A stretch of 10,744 bases of DNA from SKLM01 sp041687115. Lineage in GTDB: Bacteria > Chloroflexota > Anaerolineae > B4-G1. A model generated the notes under the pieces. It did not search any database and was not told where the DNA came from. It was given only the letters and a program-made list of their open reading frames with translations. Shown one piece after another: positions 1 to 8,304 of the stretch (position 1 is its first letter; each line of letters begins with the position of its first letter). The stretch spans positions 1-10,744 of the forward strand of contig JAWLCP010000089.1 of the NCBI GenBank assembly GCA_041687115.1. The letters are read 5' to 3'. The translations under genes and the position numbers were made by a program.

Positions 1-5
1 GAGTA

Positions 6-18
6 AAGGAGAAGAAGA
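6..18 (+). promoter_or_regulatory. Ribosome binding site of proS
   Basis: AAGGAG at 6-11 lies 7 nt before the ATG at 19 and supports that start. The promoter, if any, is outside the window. Confidence 0.8.
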
Positions 19-1455
19 ATGGCTGAACGCATCACACCCCGCAGCGAGGACTACTCTCGCTGGTACACCGACGTCATACAGAAGACCGATCTCGCCGACT
101 ATGCACCCGTCAAGGGCTGCATGGTCATCAAGCCCTACGGGTTCACCCTCTGGGAGAACATCAAGGAGGGGCTCGACACCCGCTTCAAGGCCACCGGCCA
201 CGTCAATGCTTACTTCCCTCTCCTCATCCCCCTCAGCTTCATCCAGAAGGAGAGCGAGCACGTGGCCGGCTTCTCGCCCGAGCTGGCCGTCGTGACCCAC
301 GGCGGCGGCAAGGAGCTGGAAGAGCCCCTCGTCGTCCGCCCCACGTCGGAGACCATCATCGGCCACATGTACGCAAATTGGATCCAATCCTATCGGGACC
401 TCCCCGTGCTGATCAACCAGTGGGCCAACGTGGTGCGCTGGGAGATGCGCACTCGCCCCTTCCTCCGCACCACCGAGTTCCTCTGGCAGGAGGGGCACAC
501 CGCCCACGCCACTGCCGAGGAGGCCCGCGAGGAGACCCTCCGCATGCTCGACGTCTACGTCGAGTTCGCGGTCGAGGACGCCGCCATCCCCGTGATCGCC
601 GGCCGGAAGAGCGAGAGCGACAAGTTCGCTGGTGCTATCACCAGCTACGCCATCGAGGCCATGATGGGCGACCGCAAGGCCCTCCAGGCGGGTACCAGCC
701 ACTTCCTCGGACAGAACTTCGCCAGGGCCTTCGACATCCAGTACCTGGACGAGAACAACGAGCTCCAATACGTCTGGACCACCAGCTGGGGCGTCAGCAC
801 CCGCATGGTCGGTGCCGTCGTCATGGCCCACGGAGACGATCAGGGCTTGGTCCTTCCCCCCAGGCTTGCCCCCCATCAGGTGGTGGTCGTCCCCATCTGG
901 TCGGACGAGGACCAGCGTGTACAGGTCTCCGAGGTCGTCGAGCAGGTCAAGCGCCTTCTCGGCGACGACGTGCGCGTTCACGTCGACGACCGGGATGCGT
1001 ACTCGCCTGGCTGGAAATTCAACGAATGGGAGATGCGCGGTGTTCCCTTGCGCATCGAGATTGGCCCGCGCGATGTCGAACAGGGCCAAGTCGTCCTCGC
1101 CCGGCGCGACCTCCAGGGACGTGCCAGGAAGACCATCGTCCCCCTCAGCGACGGCCTGGGCGAAACCGTCCGGGGGACCCTCGACGCCATTCAGGACAAT
1201 CTCTATCAGCAGGCCCTCGCCTTCCGGGAGGAGCATACCTATGACCCCACCGACTATGAGGCCTTCAAAGAGGCGGTCGCCGCGGGGTTTGCTCACTCCT
1301 GGTGGTGCGGCGACGCCGAATGCGAGGCTCAGATCAAGGAGGAGACCAGGGCCTCACTCCGCTGTATTCCCTTGGAGCAGGAGCCCGGGACCGGGACCTG
1401 TATTCGCTGCGGCAAGGAGGCCCACGAACGCGCCATCTTCGCCAGGGCCTACTGA
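19..1455 (+). CDS. proS: Prolyl-tRNA synthetase, archaeal/eukaryotic type
   Basis: Cytoplasmic class II aminoacyl-tRNA synthetase that charges tRNA-Pro with proline using ATP. The 478-residue protein has the length of the short archaeal/eukaryotic (type 3) ProRS and lacks the inserted editing domain of the long bacterial form. Visible in order: RPTSET at 107-112 in the proline/ATP site; motif 2 around 140-163 (RWEMRTRPF, then TTEFLWQEGHTAH); AGTSHFLGQNF at 224-234; motif 3 around 255-274 with Arg262 (STRMVGAVVMAHGDD); an anticodon-binding domain at about 286-390; and a C-terminal zinc-type domain with Cys430, Cys435, Cys449, Cys461 and Cys464, ending in a C-terminal Tyr as in this ProRS class. 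The ATG start is supported by AAGGAG 7 nt upstream. The next gene follows after 114 bp and is functionally unrelated, so I see no operon logic. The family call is very secure. Confidence 0.97.
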   Translation: MAERITPRSEDYSRWYTDVIQKTDLADYAPVKGCMVIKPYGFTLWENIKEGLDTRFKATGHVNAYFPLLIPLSFIQKESEHVAGFSPELAVVTHGGGKELEEPLVVRPTSETIIGHMYANWIQSYRDLPVLINQWANVVRWEMRTRPFLRTTEFLWQEGHTAHATAEEAREETLRMLDVYVEFAVEDAAIPVIAGRKSESDKFAGAITSYAIEAMMGDRKALQAGTSHFLGQNFARAFDIQYLDENNELQYVWTTSWGVSTRMVGAVVMAHGDDQGLVLPPRLAPHQVVVVPIWSDEDQRVQVSEVVEQVKRLLGDDVRVHVDDRDAYSPGWKFNEWEMRGVPLRIEIGPRDVEQGQVVLARRDLQGRARKTIVPLSDGLGETVRGTLDAIQDNLYQQALAFREEHTYDPTDYEAFKEAVAAGFAHSWWCGDAECEAQIKEETRASLRCIPLEQEPGTGTCIRCGKEAHERAIFARAY

Positions 1456-1569
1456 CGAAGCGTTTACGGCTGCTTGGCCATCCTGATCGCCACATTTGAG
1501 AGGATCAGGCTTCGCGACGTCGTACCGATCGTTGAACGCGGTTTGATCTACCAAGCTACGGATTGAGCT
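1456..1569. other. proS-SBP intergenic gap with a small hairpin
   Basis: The 114-bp gap holds an inverted repeat, CCTGATC at 1482-1488 and GATCAGG at 1503-1509, a 7-bp stem with a 14-nt loop. No T-run follows it, so it is not a convincing intrinsic terminator. I see no clear promoter for the downstream gene. The sequence just before its ATG at 1570 (GGATTGAGCT) is only a weak ribosome binding site. Confidence 0.4.
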
Positions 1570-3519
1570 ATGAGCCCATACACCAGGTTCCGGACACATC
1601 GAAGTCGTCTTCCCGTTCTCGCCATGGTCCTGCTGGTGACCATTCTCGCAGCGTGTCAGATGCCCACACGCCCCGCGCCGACCGACGTGCCCGATCCATC
1701 CTCGCCCACGCCCCAGTCACCGCCAACGAAGGAGGGTACGCCACTTCCCACCCCCACGCCGACCCCTCCGCCGCCGAAGGAGCTCACCATCTGCCAGGGA
1801 GAGGAGCCTGATACCCTCTTCGTCTACGGCGCGCTGTCGCAGGCGGCCCGCAACGTCTTGGATGCGGTCTACGATGGCCCCATCGACGTCCGCAGCTACC
1901 GGCCGGAGCCGGTCATTCTGGAGCGCCTCCCCGCGCTCGAGAACGGCGACGCTGTCCTCCGCACCGTCAGGGTTGCGCAGGGCGATGCCGTGCTAGAGGC
2001 TGGCGGCGAGGTCGTGAACCTCGTCCCCGGCGTCGTGCTCCACAATAGCGTCGGCGACGAAGTCGCGTTTCAGAGCGGTGTCCTCACTACCACCCAGATG
2101 GTGGTCACGTTCACCCTCCGTGCCGACGTCACCTGGTCCGACGGGCAGCCGCTGACCGTTGCGGACTCCCGCTACGCCTACCAGGTGGTCGAAGGTCTCG
2201 ATGACCCCTCGCTGCGGCGCAGGGTCGAGCGCACGGCGAGTTACGAGGCTGTCGACGAGCGGACCGTCGTCTGGACCGGCGTGCCTGGATATCGGGACAC
2301 GTACTTCGTCCTCAACTTCTACCATCCGCTCCCTCGGCACGTCCTGGCGGACGTGGAAATTGAGGAGCTTCCTCAGTCCGATCTGGTCCGGCGCCATCCG
2401 CTGGGATGGGGTCCTTTCGTCGTCGAGGAGTGGGTGGAGGGTGAGAGCATCGCCCTCTTGCCCAACCCACATTACTTCCGCGCGCCCGAAGGCCTGCCCT
2501 ACCTGGATCGCGTCACCTTCCGCTTCGTCGGCGACGTGCAGCAGGCTACCGAAGAGCTTCTCGTCGGCAACTGTGACGTGCTCACCCGCGACCTCATCGG
2601 CGATGCACCTCTTCCGTCGCTGCTGGAAGCCGTCCAGGCCAACGAGGCTCGCTTGATCTCCTCTGCAGGCAGCGAATGGGAGCATCTTGATTTCGCCGTT
2701 CAGCCGGTCCCCTGGTCCGAGCGGGTACCCTTCTTTGCCGATGTTCGGGTGCGCCAGGCCGTCGCCCATTGCACCGACCGCGAGCGCATCGCCGCGGCGG
2801 CCTTCCCCCATGGGGAGGCGGTGCTCGCCCACAGCTACGTACCGCCCCAGCATCCTGTCTACGCCGCCGATCAACTCCGTTTCTGGCAGTATGATCCCGC
2901 TGCCGGACGGTCGCTCCTGGAGCAGGCGGGATGGGAGGATACCGACGGCGACGGCATCCGTGAGGCCCAGGCCGTGCCGGGCATCGCCGGCGGCACTCCG
3001 TTCTCCGTCACGCTTCTCACCACCGCAGGCGACCTCGCGCGGGAGCGCACCGCCGAGATCCTCCAGGAGAACCTGACCGCCTGTGGCATCCGCCTGGGAG
3101 CCGAGGCGCTCCCCGCGGAGACCTTCTACGCCGATGGCCCCGATGGCCCCGTCTTCGGTCGCCAGTTCGACCTCGCCCTTTTCTCCTGGCTCAATGGCCT
3201 CGGTGCGCCGTGTGAGCTCTACCTCTCGACGCAGGTCCCGCGGGAGGAGAACTGGTGGGCCACCAGTAACAACCCGGGATACGAGAGTGAGGCCTACGAC
3301 CAGGCCTGCCAATCCGCCCTGGAGGCCGTCTACGGGACCGACGAGTATGTGCGCCACCACCAGGAGGCGCAGGTCATCTTCTCCCAGGATCTGCCTGTCC
3401 TGCCGCTCTACTTCGTGCCCAGACTCCTTGCCCTGCGCCCGGAGGTCAGAGGTTCAACCCTCGATCCCAGCCAGCAGACGCCCTTCTGGAACATCGAGGA
3501 GCTGGACTTCGAGTGGTAG
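1570..3519 (+). CDS. Family 5 ABC transporter solute-binding lipoprotein
   Basis: Probable extracytoplasmic receptor for an oligopeptide/dipeptide-type ABC importer (SBP_bac_5 family), anchored by lipid to the membrane. Residues 1-28 form a lipoprotein signal peptide: basic residues, a hydrophobic stretch (PVLAMVLLVTILAA) and a lipobox LAAC with Cys29. A Pro/Thr-rich spacer follows to about residue 69, typical of surface lipoproteins that need a flexible tether. The binding domain runs from about 70 to the end, with the family's typical features: TLRADVTWSDGQPLT near 177-191, a RQAVAHCTDRERIA segment near 396-409 and a DTDGDGIREA segment near 457-466. At 649 residues it is somewhat longer than usual, partly from the linker. 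Start: ATG with a weak Shine-Dalgarno; the signal peptide placed immediately after supports it. No permease or ATPase gene lies on either side, so it is an orphan component here. The substrate cannot be read from the sequence, and peptides are only the family default. Confidence 0.9.
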   Translation: MSPYTRFRTHRSRLPVLAMVLLVTILAACQMPTRPAPTDVPDPSSPTPQSPPTKEGTPLPTPTPTPPPPKELTICQGEEPDTLFVYGALSQAARNVLDAVYDGPIDVRSYRPEPVILERLPALENGDAVLRTVRVAQGDAVLEAGGEVVNLVPGVVLHNSVGDEVAFQSGVLTTTQMVVTFTLRADVTWSDGQPLTVADSRYAYQVVEGLDDPSLRRRVERTASYEAVDERTVVWTGVPGYRDTYFVLNFYHPLPRHVLADVEIEELPQSDLVRRHPLGWGPFVVEEWVEGESIALLPNPHYFRAPEGLPYLDRVTFRFVGDVQQATEELLVGNCDVLTRDLIGDAPLPSLLEAVQANEARLISSAGSEWEHLDFAVQPVPWSERVPFFADVRVRQAVAHCTDRERIAAAAFPHGEAVLAHSYVPPQHPVYAADQLRFWQYDPAAGRSLLEQAGWEDTDGDGIREAQAVPGIAGGTPFSVTLLTTAGDLARERTAEILQENLTACGIRLGAEALPAETFYADGPDGPVFGRQFDLALFSWLNGLGAPCELYLSTQVPREENWWATSNNPGYESEAYDQACQSALEAVYGTDEYVRHHQEAQVIFSQDLPVLPLYFVPRLLALRPEVRGSTLDPSQQTPFWNIEELDFEW

Positions 3520-3531
3520 AGATGCGTGGCT

Positions 3532-3546
3532 AACCTTGCGAAGGTT
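3532..3546. repeat. 15-nt palindromic repeat, copy 1
   Basis: AACCTTGCGAAGGTT: 6-bp arms (AACCTT/AAGGTT) around a GCG centre, 12 nt after the stop of the solute-binding protein gene. It is the exact reverse complement of the copy at 3617-3631. No T-run follows, so it is not a standard terminator. Confidence 0.75.
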
Positions 3547-3616
3547 CAGGTTCCAGGTTCGGGGACAATAGGCCCGCTGCTTGTCGAGCGGGGGTCTCTG
3601 ATGGGTCCCTCAGGCC
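3547..3616 (+). ncRNA. Candidate structured leader or element between the two palindromes
   Basis: Inside the paired palindromes there are nested complementary segments. GGGAC at 3562-3566 can pair with GTCCC at 3605-3609, and CCCGCT at 3573-3578 with AGCGGG at 3587-3592 (8-nt loop). With the outer 15-bp repeats able to pair with each other, 3532-3631 could fold as one long branched hairpin just before the ribosome binding site of the DUF126 gene. I recognise no known riboswitch or T-box motif. It may be a regulatory leader, a small mobile repeat, or transcript-end structure of the upstream gene. Confidence 0.3.
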
Positions 3617-3633
3617 AACCTTCGCAAGGTTGG
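3615..3633. repeat. 15-nt palindromic repeat, copy 2, with 8-bp stem
   Basis: CCAACCTT, centre CGC, AAGGTTGG: a perfect 8-bp stem with a 3-nt loop. The inner 15 nt (3617-3631) are the exact reverse complement of copy 1 at 3532-3546. It ends just before the G-rich ribosome binding site (3636-3644) of the gene starting at 3650, so its folding could affect translation. Confidence 0.75.
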
Positions 3634-3649
3634 TTGGGGGAGGGATGCC

Positions 3650-4063
3650 GTGGCTGACACCCACCTCTCCGCCCGCGTCGTCAAGGCCGGCCGGGCCGCC
3701 GGCCGGGCCCTCGTCTCCTCCGAGCCCATCGGTTTCCTCGGTGGCGTCGACCCCGACAGCGGTCTCGTCATCGAGCCAGGACACCCCCTGGAGGGCCAGA
3801 GCGTGACCGATCGCGTCCTCGTCTTCCCCACCGGGAAGGGCAGCACCGTCGGCTCCTACACCCTCTACCGCCTGGCCCGCAATAACCTGGCGCCCGCCGC
3901 CATCGTCAACGCCGAGGCCGACCCCGTGGTCGCCGTCGGCGCCGTCATCGCCGACATCCCCATGGTCGATCAGGTCGACGTCTCGCGCATCCACACCGGC
4001 GACTGGGTGGAGATCCGGGACGAGGGACTAGTCGTCTGTCGTGCCCCTCGCAGCGATACATAA
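3650..4063 (+). CDS. AcnX swivel-domain (DUF126) small subunit, aconitase-X family
   Basis: This 137-residue protein matches the DUF126 / AcnX small-subunit (swivel) family. Members pair with a large AcnX (DUF521) subunit to form dehydratases. Characterised examples are archaeal-type phosphomevalonate dehydratase and bacterial 3-hydroxyproline dehydratases; which reaction applies here cannot be decided. Visible landmarks: an N-terminal GRAAGRALVSSEPIGFLGGVDP segment (14-35, described here by position), the family signature FPTGKGSTVGSY at 59-70 with Ser65 in the position proposed as the catalytic base in this family, then NAEADPVVAVGAVIADIPMVD at about 87-107. Start: GTG at 3650, preceded by a strong G-rich ribosome binding site at 3636-3644; an ATG at 3645 is in another frame. 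Its length is normal for a stand-alone small subunit. No large-subunit gene is adjacent, although the two are commonly adjacent or fused, which makes it an orphan here. TAA stop at 4061-4063. Confidence 0.85.
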   Translation: MADTHLSARVVKAGRAAGRALVSSEPIGFLGGVDPDSGLVIEPGHPLEGQSVTDRVLVFPTGKGSTVGSYTLYRLARNNLAPAAIVNAEADPVVAVGAVIADIPMVDQVDVSRIHTGDWVEIRDEGLVVCRAPRSDT

Positions 4064-4097
4064 CAAAGAGCCCCTTGCTCACGCGAGCAAGAGGCTC
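4060..4097 (-). terminator. Intrinsic terminator of the tRNA-Ser transcript
   Basis: On the minus strand, GAGCC-T-CTTGCTC, loop GCGT, GAGCAAG-G-GGCTC forms a 13-bp stem (one T-G wobble, 4068-4097), followed at once by TTTGTTA. It begins 6 nt after the 3' end of the tRNA. On the plus strand the wobble becomes a C/A mismatch and no T-run follows, so it works best for the minus-strand tRNA. It overlaps the stop codon of the convergent DUF126 gene. Confidence 0.8.
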
Positions 4098-4103
4098 ATC
4101 AGG

Positions 4104-4192
4104 CGGAAGGGGAGGGATTCGAACCCTCGGTGGCCAGTAATGACCACAGCGGTTTTCGAGACCGCCCCGTTCGTCCGCTCCGGCACCCTTCC
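4104..4192 (-). tRNA. tRNA-Ser (anticodon CGA)
   Basis: An 89-nt class II tRNA. The acceptor stem is GGAAGGG (5' end at 4192) pairing with CCCTTCC, with G as discriminator base. The anticodon stem is GCGGT/ACCGC around loop CTCGAAA, giving anticodon CGA, which reads UCG serine codons. The long variable arm GTGGTC-ATTACT-GGCCAC forms 6 bp and is typical of tRNA-Ser. The T arm is GAGGG-TTCGAAT-CCCTC. The genome does not encode the 3' CCA (CCT follows), so it must be added after transcription. Confidence 0.96.
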
Positions 4193-4213
4193 GGATCTCA
4201 ATCGGCGACAACT

Positions 4214-4241
4214 ATTATAGCACAGCCCCGCCCCCGCGCAA
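4214..4241 (-). promoter_or_regulatory. Promoter of the tRNA-Ser gene
   Basis: On the minus strand there is a perfect -10 TATAAT (4214-4219) with an extended TGC just upstream. TTGCGC (4236-4241) serves as a -35 with a 16-bp spacer. Transcription would start near 4207, about 15 nt before the tRNA 5' end. Confidence 0.75.
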
Positions 4242-4543
4242 TCGGGCCGTCGTGAAGGAGCGCACCACGCGCTCCGTGGCGCTGGCTCCATCCTCGACGT
4301 GCTTGACGCAACTCAGCTTCGCTCGACGGCGCTTGCTCATTCATCATCGCTCCTCCTCTTCACTATTCAGAACCAGTTCCTCTGTGCTTCCCGACTCACG
4401 AGACCCGGCAGACGCTCCGGCCTCCATTCGAGTATAACACGGATACGCTTCTCCAGACGATGGGATCGGTTGGAGCCCCGGTGGGCCCCGGTTGGGTTGG
4501 GTTGGAATTTCGTTGGTTCCCGGCGTGGCGACGTGCGGCCGGC

Positions 4544-4600
4544 ATTCAGAAGGATATTGTCATTCTGAATCCGGCAGGATTCTTCACTCTGCTCGATCTG
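4544..4600. repeat. Intergenic repeat-like palindrome
   Basis: Two overlapping inverted repeats: ATTCAGAA (4544-4551) with TTCTGAAT (4563-4570), and GAATCC (4567-4572) with GGATTC (4577-4582). They are mutually exclusive foldings because they share 4567-4570. The TGTCATTCTGA start and GATTCTTCACTCTGCTC continuation resemble a dispersed intergenic repeat I associate, from memory, with several bacterial genomes; only one copy is in this window. Confidence 0.4.
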
Positions 4601-4612
4601 AGCTAGCAAGCA

Positions 4613-4668
4613 AGAAGCTAGACGCCCCTGATCCTCTCCCCCACAAGAGCGGGGGGCGTCTGGCTTCT
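4613..4668. repeat. Long hairpin, 16-bp inverted repeat
   Basis: AGAAGCTAGACGCCCC (4613-4628) pairs with GGGGCGTCTGGCTTCT (4653-4668) over 16 bp with one T-G wobble on the plus strand. The 24-nt loop itself contains a small CTCT/AGAG stem. It lies in gene-free DNA between the tRNA-Ser unit and katG. No T-run follows it on either strand. It could be a miniature mobile repeat or a structured RNA. Confidence 0.6.
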
Positions 4669-4731
4669 GCCGCCTCAATTCAACTGTGGTACCCTCGACA
4701 GAACTTGATCCTGTAACCTTCTGGTCCGCAA

Positions 4732-7073
<2,342 letters not shown>

Positions 7074-7082
7074 CTCTGTTTT

Positions 7083-7090
7083 CCTTTCCT
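7083..7090 (-). promoter_or_regulatory. Ribosome binding site of katG
   Basis: On the minus strand AGGAAAGG lies about 9 nt before the ATG at 7073. The 88-bp gap to the acetyltransferase gene also holds a small GGCT-GAGG-AGCC hairpin. I find no strong -10/-35 pair in it. Confidence 0.55.
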
Positions 7091-7161
7091 TTCGGGGTTA
7101 GCTCGGGGCTCCTCAGCCGCGGCATCCAATCAGGATTACCTTTCCGTACGCAACGGCATCG

Positions 7162-7770
7162 TCACGACTGCATGTTGCGCACCATTACGAATGCGTCTCC
7201 ATTGTCTGCGTATTCCACAAAGCCTTGCTGTCTATACAGGTGTATCGCGTAGTTGTCCTTGGAAACCATAAGACTGATCCTCTCGATGGCCTGCTCTGAC
7301 GCACGATGGACTAGCCATTCAATCATCTTTGTCCCAATCCCCAGATGCCGATAGTCTGTATGGACTCCAATCACGAGTACAGGAGTGGCTTCATCTATGT
7401 ATCCCCTGATGGGATTGTCATCCGTCCAGAACCGATACCAGGATGCCCCAATTGGTGTTGAATCGACTGTAGCGACAACTGCTGTGTCTCCAGCTCTTCG
7501 TCCCCAATCAGCCAAGAGATTGCTCACGTCCGGGTATGCAAGTCCTTCCTCCAACGAAGGCGCACTCCCGATAGAACGCCAAAAAATGGCTTCGTAGAGC
7601 ATCCTTCTCAAGAATCCGAGATCAGAAGGTCTTGCTTCTCTGAGTAGCGGATTGACGTTCGCCTTCTGGAGAGCTTGGCAGATCGTCTTTGTCTGTGGGG
7701 CCCCTGATTCCTCTCTGGCTTCGCCTTGCACAGCTAGCCTGGCCTGCCAGTCAGCAGACTCAGTTGACAC
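7162..7770 (-). CDS. GNAT-family N-acetyltransferase
   Basis: Predicted acetyl-CoA-dependent N-acetyltransferase of unknown substrate. The GNAT fold begins near residue 43 (LREARPSDLGFLRRML). Motif A is VIGVHTDYRHLGIGTKMI at about 133-150, with the acetyl-CoA loop R-H-L-G-I-G. Motif B includes NYAIHLYRQQGFVEY near residues 174-188. The 202-residue frame uses a GTG start at 7770 with no visible Shine-Dalgarno, giving a 40-residue N-terminal extension that looks unlike the family and has biased composition. An AGAAGG-like signal precedes the natural family start near residue 39, but the codon there is GTC. The N-terminus may therefore be altered, with decayed DNA joined in front. Same strand as katG, 88 bp apart, so possibly co-transcribed. 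Confidence 0.8.
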   Translation of the reverse strand: MSTESADWQARLAVQGEAREESGAPQTKTICQALQKANVNPLLREARPSDLGFLRRMLYEAIFWRSIGSAPSLEEGLAYPDVSNLLADWGRRAGDTAVVATVDSTPIGASWYRFWTDDNPIRGYIDEATPVLVIGVHTDYRHLGIGTKMIEWLVHRASEQAIERISLMVSKDNYAIHLYRQQGFVEYADNGDAFVMVRNMQS

Positions 7771-7778
7771 TGTGGAGC

Positions 7779-7801
7779 GCAGCGGCTAGGCACGCCGCTG
7801 C
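7779..7801. repeat. 8-bp hairpin carrying one copy of a 15-nt inverted repeat
   Basis: GCAGCGGC, loop TAGGCAC, GCCGCTGC: a perfect 8-bp stem. Its first 15 nt (7779-7793) match, in opposite orientation and at 14 of 15 positions, the segment at 8244-8258. The two copies therefore flank the block of decayed genes. It has no T-run. Confidence 0.55.
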
Positions 7802-7847
7802 AGCGCCTCGCTAAACCATACTGAATCGGGACACCTTTGCAGAGCCT

Positions 7848-7988
7848 ATGTTTCTCACCCATTGCGACACTTGCAGATTGGTCAGTGTTTCCTGGACACG
7901 GGTGACGCGCAAAAACGATCTCCCGGCAGAGCGCCATGGACCTTACCAGGTCCTTGACGGGCAGGTTGATCCAGAAGATGCTCACTTT
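7848..7988 (-). pseudogene. Truncated glyoxalase/VOC-family fragment
   Basis: The frame continuing from the SRPBCC remnant reads KVSIFWINLPVKDLVRSM, then TDQSASVAMGE. INLPVKDL-x-RS followed by F-x-x-x-P...TDQSA is the beginning of a VOC-superfamily (glyoxalase/bleomycin-resistance, PhnB-like) protein. Only about 45 residues are recognisable, against some 130 for a full domain, and the rest of the frame is unrelated to the family. No start codon or ribosome binding site separates it from the SRPBCC part; the two are in frame, as after a deletion or recombination. I regard it as non-functional. Confidence 0.55.
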
Positions 7989-8246
7989 CCGCCCGTCGTA
8001 AGGTGCGTACTCAATACGCTCATTGCGACTGATAGAGGTGAACCTCCCTCCAGAATCGAATCCCATCGAGCCATCCTCGGCCTCCACGCGGTAGTTGAAT
8101 CAGCCGCCGACCTCGAAACCGATCTTCGCATCCGGGTACGACCAATTGTCTGAAGCGGAGTTCCATTCCTTGATGTCATCCGCCCTGATCCAAGCGGCCC
8201 AAGCCAGCTCTATCGGGGCATTGATTGTTGTCTCTATCGAAATGTG
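7980..8246 (-). pseudogene. SRPBCC/AHSA1-like gene remnant with in-frame stop
   Basis: The minus-strand frame reads HISIETTINAPIELAWAAW, then IKEWNSASDNWSYPDAKIGFEVGG, a TGA stop at 8100-8102, and continues in the same frame with FNYRVEAEDGSMGFD, then GGRFTSI and IEYAPYDGRKVS. Together these are the first two thirds of a SRPBCC (START-like, AHSA1/polyketide-cyclase type) protein. The stop sits where a basic residue (GGK/GGR-F) is usual, so a single CGA-to-TGA change explains it. The C-terminal helix is missing; after DGRKVS the frame passes into a VOC fragment. No good start codon precedes the conserved N-terminus. Upstream reading in frame enters the 3' end of the DUF454 gene. Confidence 0.7.
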
Positions 8247-8304
8247 CCTAGCTGCTGCTTTCGAACGCTGGTCCGAGGCCACAGACACGGCTCCGTCCGG
8301 TACA

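Larger units (their letters stand above)
4243..4731. other. Gene-free region with hairpins
   Basis: No convincing gene is visible: the short reading frames here have low-complexity, unfamiliar translations. It holds a 7-bp hairpin (GGAGCGC at 4257-4263, GCGCTCC at 4269-4275), a GT/G-rich stretch at about 4472-4520 with repeated GGGTT units, and the two repeat-like structures listed separately. Base composition is locally less GC-rich than in the genes. Confidence 0.6.

Noticed and set aside
378..1486. Long overlapping plus-strand frames inside proS
   Set aside because: Their Arg/Pro/Ser-rich translations are typical off-frame readings of a GC-rich gene; proS is intact in its own frame.
1482..1509. 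Terminator after proS
   Set aside because: There is a 7-bp stem with a 14-nt loop but no T-run on the plus strand; not enough for an intrinsic terminator call.
1993..3360. 455-codon open frame on the minus strand opposite the solute-binding protein gene
   Set aside because: It is a GC-rich antisense shadow; the plus-strand frame has a lipobox and clear family features, and the antisense translation looks like no known protein.
3683..3710. GC-rich palindromic run of GGCC/GCCGGCC units
   Set aside because: It lies within the DUF126 coding frame and is explained by Gly/Arg/Ala codons.
8100..8102. Recoding of TGA (selenocysteine or readthrough) in the SRPBCC frame
   Set aside because: No selenocysteine-type structure is evident, family members have a basic residue there, and TGA serves as a normal stop for proS, katG and the fur gene in this window.
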